The notes under the pieces: model-generated
Told to the model about the DNA's origin: nothing
The model's database searches: none
The model's input: the letters and a program-made list of their open reading frames with translations, nothing else
Part shown: piece after piece, positions 53,710 through 62,800 of the stretch
Numbering within the stretch: the first letter of the stretch is position 1
Layout of the letters: every line of letters starts with the position of its first letter
Source of the DNA: Streptomyces flavochromogenes
GTDB taxonomy: Bacteria; Actinomycetota; Actinomycetes; Streptomycetales; Streptomycetaceae
Direction: 5' to 3'
NCBI RefSeq assembly: GCF_000717595.1
Contig: NZ_JNZO01000007.1
Coordinates: 62,001 to 126,000 of the forward strand
Length of the DNA: 64,000 bases
Translations under genes and position numbers: made by a program

Positions 53710-55049
53710 CGGCCGGCCTCCCCGGTCTCGTCCTGGTGCTCCTGCGGCACGGGCGCGTGCAGCAGCACGCGCGCGGCGCGCCGGCCCGAGGCGTCGACGA
53801 TGTCGAGCCGCCAGCCGTGCAGCTCCACGCTGTCCCCGACGGCCGGGATACGGCCCAGCTCATGGGCGACGAAGCCCGCGAGCGTCTCGTACGGGCCGTC
53901 CGGCACCCGGAGGCCGATGACCTGCACCTGGTCGGTACGGGCGGCGCCGTCGGCGGACCAGAGCTCACGCCCGTCCGCGTCCTCGCCCGCCCGCGCCAGG
54001 TCCGGCGTCTCGTGCGGGTCGTGCTCGTCGCGGACCTCGCCGACGACCTCCTCGACGATGTCCTCCAGGGTGGCGACCCCGGCGGTACCGCCGTACTCGT
54101 CGATGACGACGGCCATCGTCTGCTTCCCGGACAGCCGGTCGAGGAGACGGTCCACGGTCAGCGTCTCGGGGACGAGCAGCGGCTCGCGCAGCAGCTCGCC
54201 GATCCGGCGGTGACGCCGCTCCTCGGCCGGTATGGCCAGGACGTCCTTGATATGGGCGATGCCGACGACCGCGTCGAGGCTGCCCCGGTAGACGGGGAAG
54301 CGGGAGAGGCCGGTCGCCCGGGTCGCGTTGGCGACGTCCTCGGCGGTGGCCTGCACGTCGAGCGCGGTGACCTGCACGCGGGGCGTCATCACGTTCTCCG
54401 CGGTGAGCTCCGCCAGGTTGAGGGTACGGACGAACAGCTCGGCCGTGTCCGCCTCCAGGGCGCCCTCCTTCGCGGAGTGGCGGGCGAGCGCCACCAGCTC
54501 CTGCGGAGAGCGCGCCGACGCCAGTTCCTCCGTCGGCTCCATGCCGAGGCGGCGCAGGATCCGGTTCGCGGTGTTGTTGAGGTGGCTGATCAGCGGCTTG
54601 AAGGCGGCGGTGAACACCCGTTGCGGGGTGGCGACCACCTTCGCGACCGCGAGGGGCGAGGAGATCGCCCAGTTCTTGGGGACCAGCTCGCCGACCACCA
54701 TCAGGACGACGGTCGACAGGGCGGTGCCCAGGACCAGCGCCACCGACGAGGCGACCGAGGCGGAGAGGCCGAGGTCCTCGAGCGGCCCCCGGATCAGCTT
54801 GGAGATCGACGGCTCGGACAGCATGCCGACGATCAGGTTGGTGACGGTGATGCCCAGCTGGGCGCCGGAGAGCTGGAAGGTCAGCGATCTGACGGCCTTG
54901 AGCGCTCCCGCCGCACCGCGCTCGCCACGCGCCGCGGCGTCCTCGAGCTCACGGCGCTCGACCGTCGTCAGCGAGAACTCGGCCGCGACGAACGCGCCGC
55001 ACGCGACGGAGAGGAGGAGCGCCAGGAGGAGCAGAAGCACTTCGGTCAT
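53706..55049 (-). CDS. CNNM/CBS/CorC-HlyC membrane protein (hemolysin family)
   Basis: A 447-residue protein: CNNM transmembrane domain (about 1-195), paired CBS domains (about 215-340, FPVYRGSLDAVVGIAHIKDVL), and a C-terminal CorC/HlyC transporter-associated domain (about 350-435). Probably a cation transport or efflux regulator. GGAGGTG precedes the ATG at 55049. It is the first gene of a two-gene operon with the shorter CNNM protein. Confidence 0.9.
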   Translation of the reverse strand: MTEVLLLLLALLLSVACGAFVAAEFSLTTVERRELEDAAARGERGAAGALKAVRSLTFQLSGAQLGITVTNLIVGMLSEPSISKLIRGPLEDLGLSASVASSVALVLGTALSTVVLMVVGELVPKNWAISSPLAVAKVVATPQRVFTAAFKPLISHLNNTANRILRRLGMEPTEELASARSPQELVALARHSAKEGALEADTAELFVRTLNLAELTAENVMTPRVQVTALDVQATAEDVANATRATGLSRFPVYRGSLDAVVGIAHIKDVLAIPAEERRHRRIGELLREPLLVPETLTVDRLLDRLSGKQTMAVVIDEYGGTAGVATLEDIVEEVVGEVRDEHDPHETPDLARAGEDADGRELWSADGAARTDQVQVIGLRVPDGPYETLAGFVAHELGRIPAVGDSVELHGWRLDIVDASGRRAARVLLHAPVPQEHQDETGEAGR

Positions 55050-55271
55050 CGGTTCACCTCCGTCCCATGATCAGCCAGGGGGAGGGGGAATGCTCGATGT
55101 CGGCTGTCGTCGCCGGTGCTTTCGGGAGCAGTACGGAAATCGGTACTACTGGGAGGCTCGCCCATGGGCGGACGCTCACACCTTTCGGTCGTTCGGTCGT
55201 CTGGAGGAGAGACCATGGTAAAGGATCGGCAAAACAGCGGGATGACCGGCCCGGCGGCCGGTCGACGCCGC

Positions 55272-55697
55272 TCAGTCGGTGAGGGGCTTCACCCAGCGGC
55301 GCCAGTGGTCCTCACGCCCGTACCCGGCCGCCGTCCACAGCCGCTGTCCGGTCGCGTTCGCCTCCAGGACCATGGCGTCCACGCGCCGTCCGCCGAGCGC
55401 GAGGAACCGTTCCTCGGCCGTGCGCAGGAGCGCGGTGGAGATGCCCCGGCGACGGTGCGAGGGCAGGACCGCGAGGCGGTAGAGGGAGGCACGCCAGCCG
55501 TCCCAGCCGGCGATGACGGATCCCACGATCCGGTCGTCGGCGACCGCCAGGAGGAGCGCCTCGGGGTCGCGTTCGACGAGCCGGGTCACCCCGTGCACGT
55601 CGTCCGAGATGGAGGTCCCCTCGGCGGACTCCTTCCAGAAGGCCAGCACCGCTTCGGCGTCGTCGGGGGTGGCGGCACGTATCTGCAGATCGATCAT
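55272..55697 (-). CDS. GNAT-family N-acetyltransferase
   Basis: A 141-residue single GNAT domain: the acetyl-CoA loop SHRRRGISTALLRTAEERF (about 79-97) and the earlier strand GSVIAGWDGWRASLYRLAVLP are typical. It acetylates an amine of a small molecule or protein; the acceptor is unknown. Stands alone, convergent with none of its close neighbours' operons. Confidence 0.85.
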   Translation of the reverse strand: MIDLQIRAATPDDAEAVLAFWKESAEGTSISDDVHGVTRLVERDPEALLLAVADDRIVGSVIAGWDGWRASLYRLAVLPSHRRRGISTALLRTAEERFLALGGRRVDAMVLEANATGQRLWTAAGYGREDHWRRWVKPLTD

Positions 55698-55760
55698 GGC
55701 CGGATCCCATCATGCGGGGTCGGGCCGTCGCCAGGATTTCCGGTCGGTGGGACGGCGCCG

Positions 55761-56435
55761 TCATCGCCGGGCCGAGCCCAGGACACAGGGAGAGGAGGGC
55801 AGCCGCGGCCCCTTCTCCGGCACGTCGAACGAGCGGTACGGGCCCAGGGTGAAGCCGGCCGCCTCGATCGCCGCGAGCGGGGCGCGTGAGGTGTGGCAGC
55901 CGCCGAAGAGCAGGGGCCAGACCGTCCGGTCGAGACCCCGCTGCACGCGTGCGAGGCCGGGCGTGTCGGCCACGCCGTGCTCGAAGAACCGCAGCTCGGC
56001 GCCGGGGCGCAGCACCCGGTGCAGCTCGGCCAGAGCCTGCGGGAGGTTCCGTACCGTGCACAGGACGAGGGAGGCCACTCCCGCGTCGAAGGAGGCGTCC
56101 TCCAGCGGCAGCGCCTCGGCGGTGTCCGGGAGCACGGTCACCGGGACCGGGGCCCGGAGCGCGGCCTCCTGGGCCAGCCGCCGGAGCCGGGACTCCGGTT
56201 CGAGCGCCACCACCTCGGTGACACCGGCCGGGTAGTGCGCGAAGTTCAGCCCGTTGCCCGCCCCGATCTCGATCACCCGGCCGGACAGCCCGGCGAGCAG
56301 CTCCGCCCGCAGTTCGCCGAGCCCGCCCCTGACGTCGGCGGACACGCTGAACCGGGCGTAGAAACGCGCGAACAGCGGATGGTGGACGTGGGGTGAGGCG
56401 GGTGAAGCGGATGACGGAGCGTTCGGTGGTGTCAT
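55761..56435 (-). CDS. class I SAM-dependent methyltransferase
   Basis: A 224-residue Rossmann-type methyltransferase. Motif I, VIEIGAGNGLNFAHYP, is at about residues 55-70; VVALEPESRLRRLA gives the acidic motif II; FDAGVASLVLCTV is motif IV. Closest in style to UbiE/Methyltransf_11 (phospholipid or small-molecule) enzymes. It lies 10 bases upstream... on the same strand as the VOC gene, which is transcribed towards it (56790-56446), so the two likely share an operon. Confidence 0.85.
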   Translation of the reverse strand: MTPPNAPSSASPASPHVHHPLFARFYARFSVSADVRGGLGELRAELLAGLSGRVIEIGAGNGLNFAHYPAGVTEVVALEPESRLRRLAQEAALRAPVPVTVLPDTAEALPLEDASFDAGVASLVLCTVRNLPQALAELHRVLRPGAELRFFEHGVADTPGLARVQRGLDRTVWPLLFGGCHTSRAPLAAIEAAGFTLGPYRSFDVPEKGPRLPSSPCVLGSARR

Positions 56436-56445
56436 CGGAGCCTCC

Positions 56446-56790
56446 TCAGCCGGTCACGAAGCAGAACTCGTTGCCCTCCGGGTCCCGCATGACCTGGAAG
56501 GAACCCTGCTCGTCCGTCACGAGGCCACCGACCGTGGACGCGCCCGCGGGCAGGGCCTCGTCGGCGGCCAGGACAGGGTCCTCGACCTCCAGGTCGAGAT
56601 GGACGCGGTTCTTCACGGCCTTGCCCTCCGGCACCCGCTGGAAGGCGAGCCGGACGAAATCCGGCGGGTCCACGTACGACCAGTCACCGCTCCGGTCGAC
56701 CGGAGTACCGCCGAGGAGCCCTGCCCAGAACCGGACCAGGGCGGCCGGATCGGCACAGTCGAAGACGATCTCCTGAACGTGAGCGCGCAT
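56446..56790 (-). CDS. VOC-family (glyoxalase-like) protein
   Basis: A 114-residue vicinal-oxygen-chelate protein with two beta-alpha-beta-beta-beta modules, starting EIVFDCADPAALVRFWAGLLGG and ending DPEGNEFCFV, the usual ends of the glyoxalase/bleomycin-resistance fold. Substrate unknown. A TAGGCT -10 (forward AGCCTA, 56797-56802) is 6 bases before the ATG, suggesting leaderless initiation. Followed by a methyltransferase gene 10 bases downstream. Confidence 0.85.
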   Translation of the reverse strand: MRAHVQEIVFDCADPAALVRFWAGLLGGTPVDRSGDWSYVDPPDFVRLAFQRVPEGKAVKNRVHLDLEVEDPVLAADEALPAGASTVGGLVTDEQGSFQVMRDPEGNEFCFVTG

Positions 56791-56893
56791 GCCTCCAGCC
56801 TACGGAGTGGAGGCACGCGCGTCCCTCGGTACGGGGCTCCCGCGTCCTGCTTCACGAGCCCGGCCTTCTGCCGCACGAGTCCCGGGTCCCGCG

Positions 56894-57628
56894 CTACGAA
56901 GCTCCCGCGTACGGCTCCGTGAACCGCTCCCGGAACGCCTCCGCGTCCCATGTGCCGCCGAGCGCCGAACCGAGCCAGTCGCCCGCCGCCGCCCGGAACT
57001 CCGCCGGGTCGAGCGACCCCGACCCCTCCGGTACGGCCCCGAGGAGCGGCGCGCCCGCCTCCTGCGGCAGGTCCGCGAGGTTGCAGCGCATCGCCAGGTC
57101 CGGCGCGTCCGGCCAGCTGCCGATCACCACGCCCAGCTGCTCGATCCCGCGCGCCCGCAGCGCCTCCGCCGTCAGGGTCGTGGAGTTGAGCGTCCCCAGA
57201 CCGGCGGGGACGACCACGAGCACGGGCGCGCCGAGCAGCGCCGCCGCGTCCGCGAGGGTCCCGCCCTCCTCGTCGAAGCGGACGAGCAGCCCGCCCGCAC
57301 CCTCCACGAGCACCAGGTCGTGCTCGGCGGCCAGCTTCCGCGCGGCCTCGGCGACCTCCGCGGGCCCGACCGGGGCGAGCCCCGCCCGCCGGGCCGCCGT
57401 CCCCGGGGCCAGCGGCTCCGGGAAACGGCCCAGCTCGGCGGAGCCCACGGCGCCCGAGAGCCGCACGACCTCGTCCGCGTCACCGCGCTCGTCCGGCCCG
57501 ACGCCGGTCTGCGCGGGCTTGAGGACGGCGACCGTGCGGCCGGCGGCGGTGGCGACGGCGGCCACGGCGGCGGTGACGACGGTCTTGCCGATCTCCGTGC
57601 CCGTACCGCTGACGACGATGATTCCCAC
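56894..57628 (-). CDS. bioD: dethiobiotin synthase
   Basis: A 244-residue ATP-dependent enzyme that closes the ureido ring of dethiobiotin from 7,8-diaminopelargonate. P-loop GTGTEIGKT at residues 8-16; VLKPAQTG and LVEGAGGLLV are the family's substrate-side motifs. GTG at 57628 with GGGGAG upstream. Last gene of bioB-bioA-bioD, with a 20-base gap after bioA. Confidence 0.93.
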   Translation of the reverse strand: MGIIVVSGTGTEIGKTVVTAAVAAVATAAGRTVAVLKPAQTGVGPDERGDADEVVRLSGAVGSAELGRFPEPLAPGTAARRAGLAPVGPAEVAEAARKLAAEHDLVLVEGAGGLLVRFDEEGGTLADAAALLGAPVLVVVPAGLGTLNSTTLTAEALRARGIEQLGVVIGSWPDAPDLAMRCNLADLPQEAGAPLLGAVPEGSGSLDPAEFRAAAGDWLGSALGGTWDAEAFRERFTEPYAGAS

Positions 57629-57648
57629 TCTTCTCCCCGCTCTTCCGG

Positions 57649-58929
57649 TCAGCCCGCGGCCGCCGCCGCGCGCACCGCGGCGCAGATGCGGGCCAGGTCC
57701 TCGTCGCCGGTCACGTACGGCGGCATCGTGTAGATCAGGTCGCGGAACGGGCGCAGCCACACGCCCGCCCGGACCGCCGCCTCCGTGGCCGCGGCCATGT
57801 CGACGTCGTGGTCGAGCTGGACGACGCCGATGGCGCCGAGCACCCGCACCTCGCGCACACCGGGGAGTTCCGCGGCGGGGGCGAGTCCCTCGCGGAGTCC
57901 CGTCTCGATGCGCTTGACCTCCAGGGCCCAGTCCTGGGACATCAGCAGGTCGATCGACGCGCAGGCCACCGCCGAGGCCAGCGGATTGCCCATGAAGGTC
58001 GGCCCGTGCGCCAGGACAGGAACCTCGCCGCGCGAGATGCCCTCGGCGATCTCCGTCGTGCAGAGCGTGGCCGCCATCGACAGGTAACCGCCCGTCAGCG
58101 CCTTGCCCACGCACATCACATCGGGCGAGACCCCGGCCTGGTCGGCGCCGAACAGCGTGCCCGTACGGCCGAAGCCGGTCGCGATCTCGTCGAAGATCAG
58201 GAGGACCCCGTGCTCGTCGCACGCCTCGCGGAGGACGCGCAGGTACGCGGGCGGGTGGAACCGCATCCCGCCCGCGTTCTGCACCACCGGCTCCACGATC
58301 ACCGCGGCGACCTCGTCCGCGTGGAGAGCGATCTGCTCCCGGAGCATCCGGGCGTACGACTCCTCGTACGTGACCGGCGGCGCGTCGACGAAGACCTGGC
58401 GCTGGAGGACGCCCGACCACAGCTCGTGCATCCCGCCCTCGGGGTCGCACAGCGACATCGGCTGCCAGGTGTCCCCGTGGTAGCCGCCGCGCCAGGTCAT
58501 CAGGAGCTGCTTGCCGGGCCGGCCCACCGAGCGCCAGTACTGCAGACACATCTTGGCGGCGACCTCGACGGAGACCGAACCGGAGTCGCTGAGGAAGACG
58601 TGCTGGAGGGGTTCCGGGGTGATCTCGACCAGGCGGGTGGCGAGCCGCACGGCCGGCTCGTGGGTGAGCCCGCCGAACATGACGTGGCTCATCCGGTCCA
58701 GCTGGCCGTGCGCCGCCTCGTTGAGGACGGGGTGGTTGTAGCCGTGGAGCGCCGACCACCAGGAGGACATGCCGTCGATCAACTCGGCCTGACCGTGCAC
58801 CGGTTCGGCGAGCCGGAGCCGGACACCCGACGCGGACTCGACGACCAGCGGCTCCGTACGTCCCGGCATGGGCCCGTACGGATGCCAGACGTGCGCCCGG
58901 TCCAGGGCGAGCAGTTCGTCGTTACGCAT
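57649..58929 (-). CDS. bioA: adenosylmethionine-8-amino-7-oxononanoate transaminase
   Basis: A 426-residue fold-type I aminotransferase that converts KAPA to DAPA with S-adenosylmethionine as amino donor. VWHPYGPM near the N-terminus, [25 protein letters not shown] and the PLP lysine in [10 protein letters not shown] are diagnostic of BioA. The ATG at 58929 overlaps the end of bioB by eight bases (ATGCGTAA), coupling their translation. Confidence 0.95.
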   Translation of the reverse strand: MRNDELLALDRAHVWHPYGPMPGRTEPLVVESASGVRLRLAEPVHGQAELIDGMSSWWSALHGYNHPVLNEAAHGQLDRMSHVMFGGLTHEPAVRLATRLVEITPEPLQHVFLSDSGSVSVEVAAKMCLQYWRSVGRPGKQLLMTWRGGYHGDTWQPMSLCDPEGGMHELWSGVLQRQVFVDAPPVTYEESYARMLREQIALHADEVAAVIVEPVVQNAGGMRFHPPAYLRVLREACDEHGVLLIFDEIATGFGRTGTLFGADQAGVSPDVMCVGKALTGGYLSMAATLCTTEIAEGISRGEVPVLAHGPTFMGNPLASAVACASIDLLMSQDWALEVKRIETGLREGLAPAAELPGVREVRVLGAIGVVQLDHDVDMAAATEAAVRAGVWLRPFRDLIYTMPPYVTGDEDLARICAAVRAAAAAG

Positions 58930-60184
58930 TCGGGGCGAGCTCCGTCCCGGCACCGCGGCGGCGCACCGCCACGAGGTCGGGACGCGCACCGGGCACCTCG
59001 CTCGCGGGCTCGGCGGTGGGCTCGGCCGAGGGGGCCGTCCGCGCGTGACCGCCGCACGGACCGCAGCCGCCGCCGGCCTCGGCGTGCGAGCCGCAGCCCG
59101 CGCCCTCCGCGGCGTCGTGCGAGCCGCAGCCCGCCGACGCCTGGGAACCGCAGCCGCCGCCCGCCGCGGCGAGCGCGTCCGCACGGTGCTTCGGGAGCGT
59201 CGTGGTGCCCGCGCCCTCCACCTCGAAGCCCGCGTCCGCGATCATGTCCAGGTCGGCCTGACCGGCCTGGCCCTCGCTCGTCAGGTAGTCGCCGAGGAAG
59301 ATCGAGTTCGCGATGTTCAGCGCGAGCGGCTGCATCGAGCGCAGGTGCACCTCACGGCCGCCCGCGATCCGCACCTCGACGTCGGGGCAGACGAACCGCA
59401 CCATCGCCAGGATCCGCAGGCAGCGCTGCGGGGTGAGGTTCCACTCCTTGGCGAGCGGCGTCCCCTCGAAGGGGATGAGGAAGTTGACCGGCACCGAGTC
59501 CGAGTCGAGCTGGCGCAGCGCGTACACGACGTCGACGAGGTCCTCGTCGGTCTCGCCCATGCCCGCGATCAGACCCGAGCAGGCCGACAGACCGGCGGCG
59601 TGCGCCTTCTGCACGGTGTCCACCCGGTCCGCGTACGTGTGGGTCTTGGTGATTCCGGCGTACGTCGCCTCGGACGTGTTCAGGTTGTGGTTGTACGCGT
59701 CGGCACCGGCGTCCTTCAGCCGCTCCGCCTGGCCGTCCGAGAGCAGGCCCAGACAGGCGCACACCTCGACGCCCTCGTTCTGCTCCTTGATGGCCTCGAT
59801 GGTCTTGCCGACCCGCTCGACGTCCCGGTCCGTCGGACCGCGGCCGCTCGCGACCAGACAGACCCGCTTGGCCCCGCCCGCGACACCCGCGGCGGCGGCC
59901 TGGGAGGCCTCGTCCGGCTTCAGCCAGGTGTACTTGAGGATCTCGGCCTTGGAGCCGAGCCGCTGCGAGCAGTACGAGCAGTCCTCCGGGCACAGGCCCG
60001 ACTTCAGGTTCACCAGGTAGTTGAGCTTCACCCGCCGCCCGAACCACTGACGGCGCACCTTGCCGGCCGCCGCCACCACATCGAGCAGTTCGTCGTCGGA
60101 GGTCGCCAGGACGGCGAGCGCTTCTTCACGGGTCGGCAGCTCGCGCCGCAGCCCCTTCTCCACCAGCGTGTTCAGCAGGTCCAT
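58922..60184 (-). CDS. bioB: biotin synthase with Cys/His-rich C-terminal tail
   Basis: A 420-residue radical-SAM enzyme inserting sulfur into dethiobiotin. The SAM-cluster motif CPEDCSYC places the 4Fe-4S ligands at C65, C69 and C72; [16 protein letters not shown] and the usual barrel follow. Normal BioB ends near residue 335-345; here about 79 more residues include GCGSH, CGSH and CGPCGGH repeats (five Cys, three His) and a disordered Pro/Glu stretch. The tail could bind metal or feed an auxiliary cluster. First gene of bioBAD, ATG 60184. Confidence 0.92.
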   Translation of the reverse strand: MDLLNTLVEKGLRRELPTREEALAVLATSDDELLDVVAAAGKVRRQWFGRRVKLNYLVNLKSGLCPEDCSYCSQRLGSKAEILKYTWLKPDEASQAAAAGVAGGAKRVCLVASGRGPTDRDVERVGKTIEAIKEQNEGVEVCACLGLLSDGQAERLKDAGADAYNHNLNTSEATYAGITKTHTYADRVDTVQKAHAAGLSACSGLIAGMGETDEDLVDVVYALRQLDSDSVPVNFLIPFEGTPLAKEWNLTPQRCLRILAMVRFVCPDVEVRIAGGREVHLRSMQPLALNIANSIFLGDYLTSEGQAGQADLDMIADAGFEVEGAGTTTLPKHRADALAAAGGGCGSQASAGCGSHDAAEGAGCGSHAEAGGGCGPCGGHARTAPSAEPTAEPASEVPGARPDLVAVRRRGAGTELAPNA

Positions 60185-60255
60185 AAGCGCTGATCCTCGC
60201 CTACCGCCCACCCCCGGGCCAAGGAGGATCCGAACAAACGCCCCCGATAGAGGTG

Positions 60256-60272
60256 TGTGGATGACCACATCC
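60256..60272. promoter_or_regulatory. dyads in the bioB/bioF divergent region
   Basis: TGTGG-ATGA-CCACA (60256-60269) overlaps GGATG-ACCA-CATCC (60259-60272), about midway between the two starts. A TAGGGT -10 for bioF lies at 60293-60298. A biotin regulator site is possible but not recognised. Confidence 0.35.
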
Positions 60273-60327
60273 CGACCTCGGCATCATCCGGTTAGGGTCT
60301 GTGCGCTGCCTACAAAAGGATCGCCGA

Positions 60328-61509
60328 ATGCCACAGGCCGACGACGCACGGGCCGCGGGCCCCCGCCGTACCGCGTTCGACTGGACCGACGCCGAGGCGC
60401 GCCGCCGGGCGGACGCCGGTCTGGTCCGTACGCTGCGGCCGCGGGCCGCCGAGTCGGACCTCCTCGACCTGGCGGGCAACGACTACCTGGGCCTCACCCG
60501 CCGCCCGGAGGTCACCGAGGCGGCGGCCGACGCGGCGAGGCGCTGGGGCGCCGGCTCCACGGGTTCGCGGCTCGTCACCGGCACCACCCGGCTGCACACC
60601 CGGCTCGAGCGCGAGCTCGCCGAGTTCTGCGGTTTCGAGGCGGCCCTCGTCTTCTCCTCCGGCTACACCGCCAACCTGGCCGCGCTCACCGCGCTCGGCG
60701 GCCGGGACTCCCTGATCGTCTCCGACGCCTCCAACCACGCCTCGATCGTGGACGGCTGCCGCCTGGCCCGCGCCGAGACGGCCGTCGTGCCGCACACCGA
60801 ACCCGAGGCCGTACGCAAGACCCTCGCCGCGCACCCCGGGCGCCGGGCCCTGGTCGTCAGCGACTCCGTCTTCTCCGTCGACGGCGACAAGGCCCCGCTG
60901 CCCGAGCTCGCGGACGCCTGCCGCGCGCACGGCGCCGGACTCGTGGTGGACGACGCCCATGGCTTCGGCGTCCTCGGCGAAGGCGGTCGGGGCGCCCTCC
61001 ACGAGGCCGGACTCGCGGGCGACGAGGACGTCGTCGCCACCCTGACCCTCTCCAAGTCCCTGGGCAGCCAGGGCGGTGCCGTCCTCGGCCCGGCCCGGGT
61101 GATCGAGCACCTGGTGAACGCGGCCCGCACCTTCATCTTCGACACCGGTCTCGCCCCGGCCGCCGCGGGCGGCGCCCTCGCGAGCCTGCGTCTGATCAGG
61201 GCCGAGCCGGACCTCGCCGAGCGGGCCCGTACCGTCGCGACCACGCTCCACCGGCTGATCACCGAGGCCGGTCTCACGGCGGCCCGGCCCGACGCGGCCG
61301 TCGTCTCGGTGCGCGCGCCGTCACCGGAGGCGGCCCTGGGCTGGGCGGCGGAGTGCCGGGAACAGGGTCTGGCGGTCGGCTGCTTCCGGCCCCCGTCCGT
61401 CCCCGACGGCATCTCGCGGCTGCGGCTCACGGCCCGCGCCGATCTGACCGACGCGCAGATCGAGCACGCGGTACGGACGATCCTGCGCACCGCTCCCGAC
61501 GCCGGGTAG
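60328..61509 (+). CDS. bioF: 8-amino-7-oxononanoate synthase
   Basis: A 393-residue PLP enzyme condensing pimeloyl-CoA/ACP with alanine, first step of the biotin ring pathway. DLAGNDYLGL near residue 45, VDDAHGFGVLG and the PLP lysine in TLSKSLGSQGG fit BioF/KBL. ATG at 60328 has AAAGGA upstream; the frame open from 60301 precedes this site. Divergent from bioBAD, so all four core genes of KAPA-to-biotin lie in one locus. Confidence 0.93.
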   Translation: MPQADDARAAGPRRTAFDWTDAEARRRADAGLVRTLRPRAAESDLLDLAGNDYLGLTRRPEVTEAAADAARRWGAGSTGSRLVTGTTRLHTRLERELAEFCGFEAALVFSSGYTANLAALTALGGRDSLIVSDASNHASIVDGCRLARAETAVVPHTEPEAVRKTLAAHPGRRALVVSDSVFSVDGDKAPLPELADACRAHGAGLVVDDAHGFGVLGEGGRGALHEAGLAGDEDVVATLTLSKSLGSQGGAVLGPARVIEHLVNAARTFIFDTGLAPAAAGGALASLRLIRAEPDLAERARTVATTLHRLITEAGLTAARPDAAVVSVRAPSPEAALGWAAECREQGLAVGCFRPPSVPDGISRLRLTARADLTDAQIEHAVRTILRTAPDAG

Positions 61510-61665
61510 GCCCAAGGGCGTTCCCGGTCAGCAGAGTTCACCGCTTCGGGCGACAGATGGGGACATATCTTGGTGGAACGCCGCACGGCGCGGCACGATC
61601 GGTGGCACTCTGACGCGAAGCGCAATCCGGGGCGGTGGCTCCGGTGGGAAAGGGACAGCGTCGCC

Positions 61666-62103
61666 ATGGCAGATCACCAGGAAGCATCCGTCACGCTGCC
61701 GAGCGATCCCGCCTCGGTTCCCACGGCCCGTCGGTACGTCGCCGACGTCCTCATGAGGTGGGGCCTGGACGATGCCGCGGAGATCGCGGACTCGATCCGG
61801 CTGATCGTCTCCGAACTGGCCACCAACGCCGTCCTGCACACCCTCGGTCAGTCGCCCACCTTCACGGTCGACGTCCGCCTGGAGCGTGAGGAGCGGCTCC
61901 ACATCGGCGTCACCGACAGCCATCCGCGCCGGCCGCGCCGCCTCCCGGCGGCGGTTCAGCAGGACAACGGTCGCGGCATGGTCATCATCCGCGTCCTGGC
62001 CGCCGAAGCCGGCGGCCGTCTGTCGGTCACGCCGACCGAGGACGGCGGCAAGACGGTCTGGATCACTGTTCCGTGGACCGTGGCCCCCGTGGCCAGCTGC
62101 TAG
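61666..62103 (+). CDS. ATP-binding anti-sigma/serine-kinase-like protein (RsbW type)
   Basis: A 145-residue HATPase_c domain of the SpoIIAB/RsbW class: VSELATNAVLHT (N box) and NGRGMVIIRVLA with GKTVWITVPW at the end. Such proteins bind and hold sigma factors or phosphorylate anti-sigma antagonists; Streptomyces has many orphan copies. ATG 61666 chosen; the 156 bases upstream after bioF contain nothing I recognise. Partner genes are not adjacent. Confidence 0.82.
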   Translation: MADHQEASVTLPSDPASVPTARRYVADVLMRWGLDDAAEIADSIRLIVSELATNAVLHTLGQSPTFTVDVRLEREERLHIGVTDSHPRRPRRLPAAVQQDNGRGMVIIRVLAAEAGGRLSVTPTEDGGKTVWITVPWTVAPVASC

Positions 62104-62118
62104 GGCTGGCCTGTCGGT

Positions 62119-62148
62119 CAGGGGTGCGGCGGCGCCACCGAACCCCTC
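62119..62148. terminator. hairpin between convergent RsbW-like and C40-peptidase genes
   Basis: AGGGGT (62120-62125) pairs with ACCCCT (62142-62147) around an inner GGCGCC dyad, in the 71 bases separating the two convergent genes. Could end both transcripts. Confidence 0.45.
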
Positions 62149-62174
62149 ACGGACGAACCGCTACCGCCGCCTGA

Positions 62175-62651
62175 TCAGCGGACGCGGCCGTAGTAGACCT
62201 TCGACGACCAGATCTTGTCGAGCTTCACCCACGAACCCGTCTTGGGCGAGTGCCAGATCTTGCCGCTGCCGGCGTAGATACCCACGTGATAGACCCTCCC
62301 GCCGGAGTGGAAGAAGACCAGGTCCCCCTTCTGCCTGGTGGAGGCGGGGATGTGCCGGGTCTTGTTGTACTGCTGCTGCGCGGTGCGGGGCAGCGACTTG
62401 CCCGCCTGCTTGTACGCGTAGAGCGTCAGACCGGAGCAGTCGAACCTCGAGGGTCCGGTGCTCCCGTACCGGTACGGAGCTCCCTTCTTGGACGCGGCGA
62501 CGCTCAATGCCTTGTTCGCGTGCGTGGTGGCTGCCTGGGCCTCCGTTGCCGCACCGGGTGCGAACAGCGTGCCGCCGACGGCGGCGAGGGTGAGAGCCGA
62601 TACGGCTCCGGCCCGGGACAGCAGGGACGGGACGTGCATCTGCGCAGTCAT
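62175..62651 (-). CDS. secreted NlpC/P60 (C40) peptidoglycan hydrolase
   Basis: A 158-residue exported enzyme: a signal peptide (about 1-40, cut after AEAQA-like TEAQA) and a C40 domain with C72 in RFDCSGLTLYAY, H122 in YHVGIYAG and a third polar residue H134. It cleaves cell-wall peptide cross-bridges. A c-di-AMP riboswitch precedes the ATG at 62651, linking expression to osmotic or developmental signalling, as for Rpf and other hydrolases of Streptomyces. Confidence 0.88.
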   Translation of the reverse strand: MTAQMHVPSLLSRAGAVSALTLAAVGGTLFAPGAATEAQAATTHANKALSVAASKKGAPYRYGSTGPSRFDCSGLTLYAYKQAGKSLPRTAQQQYNKTRHIPASTRQKGDLVFFHSGGRVYHVGIYAGSGKIWHSPKTGSWVKLDKIWSSKVYYGRVR

Positions 62652-62654
62652 GCG

Positions 62655-62800
62655 CAACCCTTCGTCAGCCGCCTGCGAAGGATGACCTGTCGGGTTCGGG
62701 CTGGCGAAGATGCCCGGCCGCTGACGCGGCTTCACCCCAAGGGACGGCCCCGCTGCCGGAACAGCGCGTACGCCCCGTAAAAATCGGGTCCTCCACTCCT
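62655..62800 (-). promoter_or_regulatory. c-di-AMP (ydaO/yuaA-type) riboswitch
   Basis: On the minus strand the leader contains, in order: GGAGGACC (from 62794), a hairpin region, GGGGTGAA (62738-62731), a GCCGCGTCAGCGGC stem-loop, GGGC, then CCCGAACCCGACAGGTCATCC (split core from 62700) and GCAGGCGGCTGACGAAGGG ahead of the ATG. This order and the GGGGTGAA / CCCGAACCCG-CAG core match the ydaO riboswitch family known upstream of streptomycete cell-wall genes. In these, high c-di-AMP turns expression off. Confidence 0.82.

Noticed and set aside
55215..55889. Open frame after a strong GGAGGAGAGACC-ATG signal at 55201-55217
   Set aside because: The signal is striking but the translation is antisense to the GNAT gene, without any family-like segment. 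It may be a leader peptide of a few codons; nothing supports a product.
58925..59161. BioB tail as a fused form of the mycobacterial biotin synthase auxiliary protein
   Set aside because: The Cys spacing and the rest of the sequence do not resemble the single-copy zinc-ribbon-like auxiliary protein I recall; kept only as a general idea of cluster support.
56894..61509. A secondary-metabolite cluster around the biotin genes
   Set aside because: Only standard bioB, A, D and F genes are present; no assembly-line or tailoring genes adjoin.
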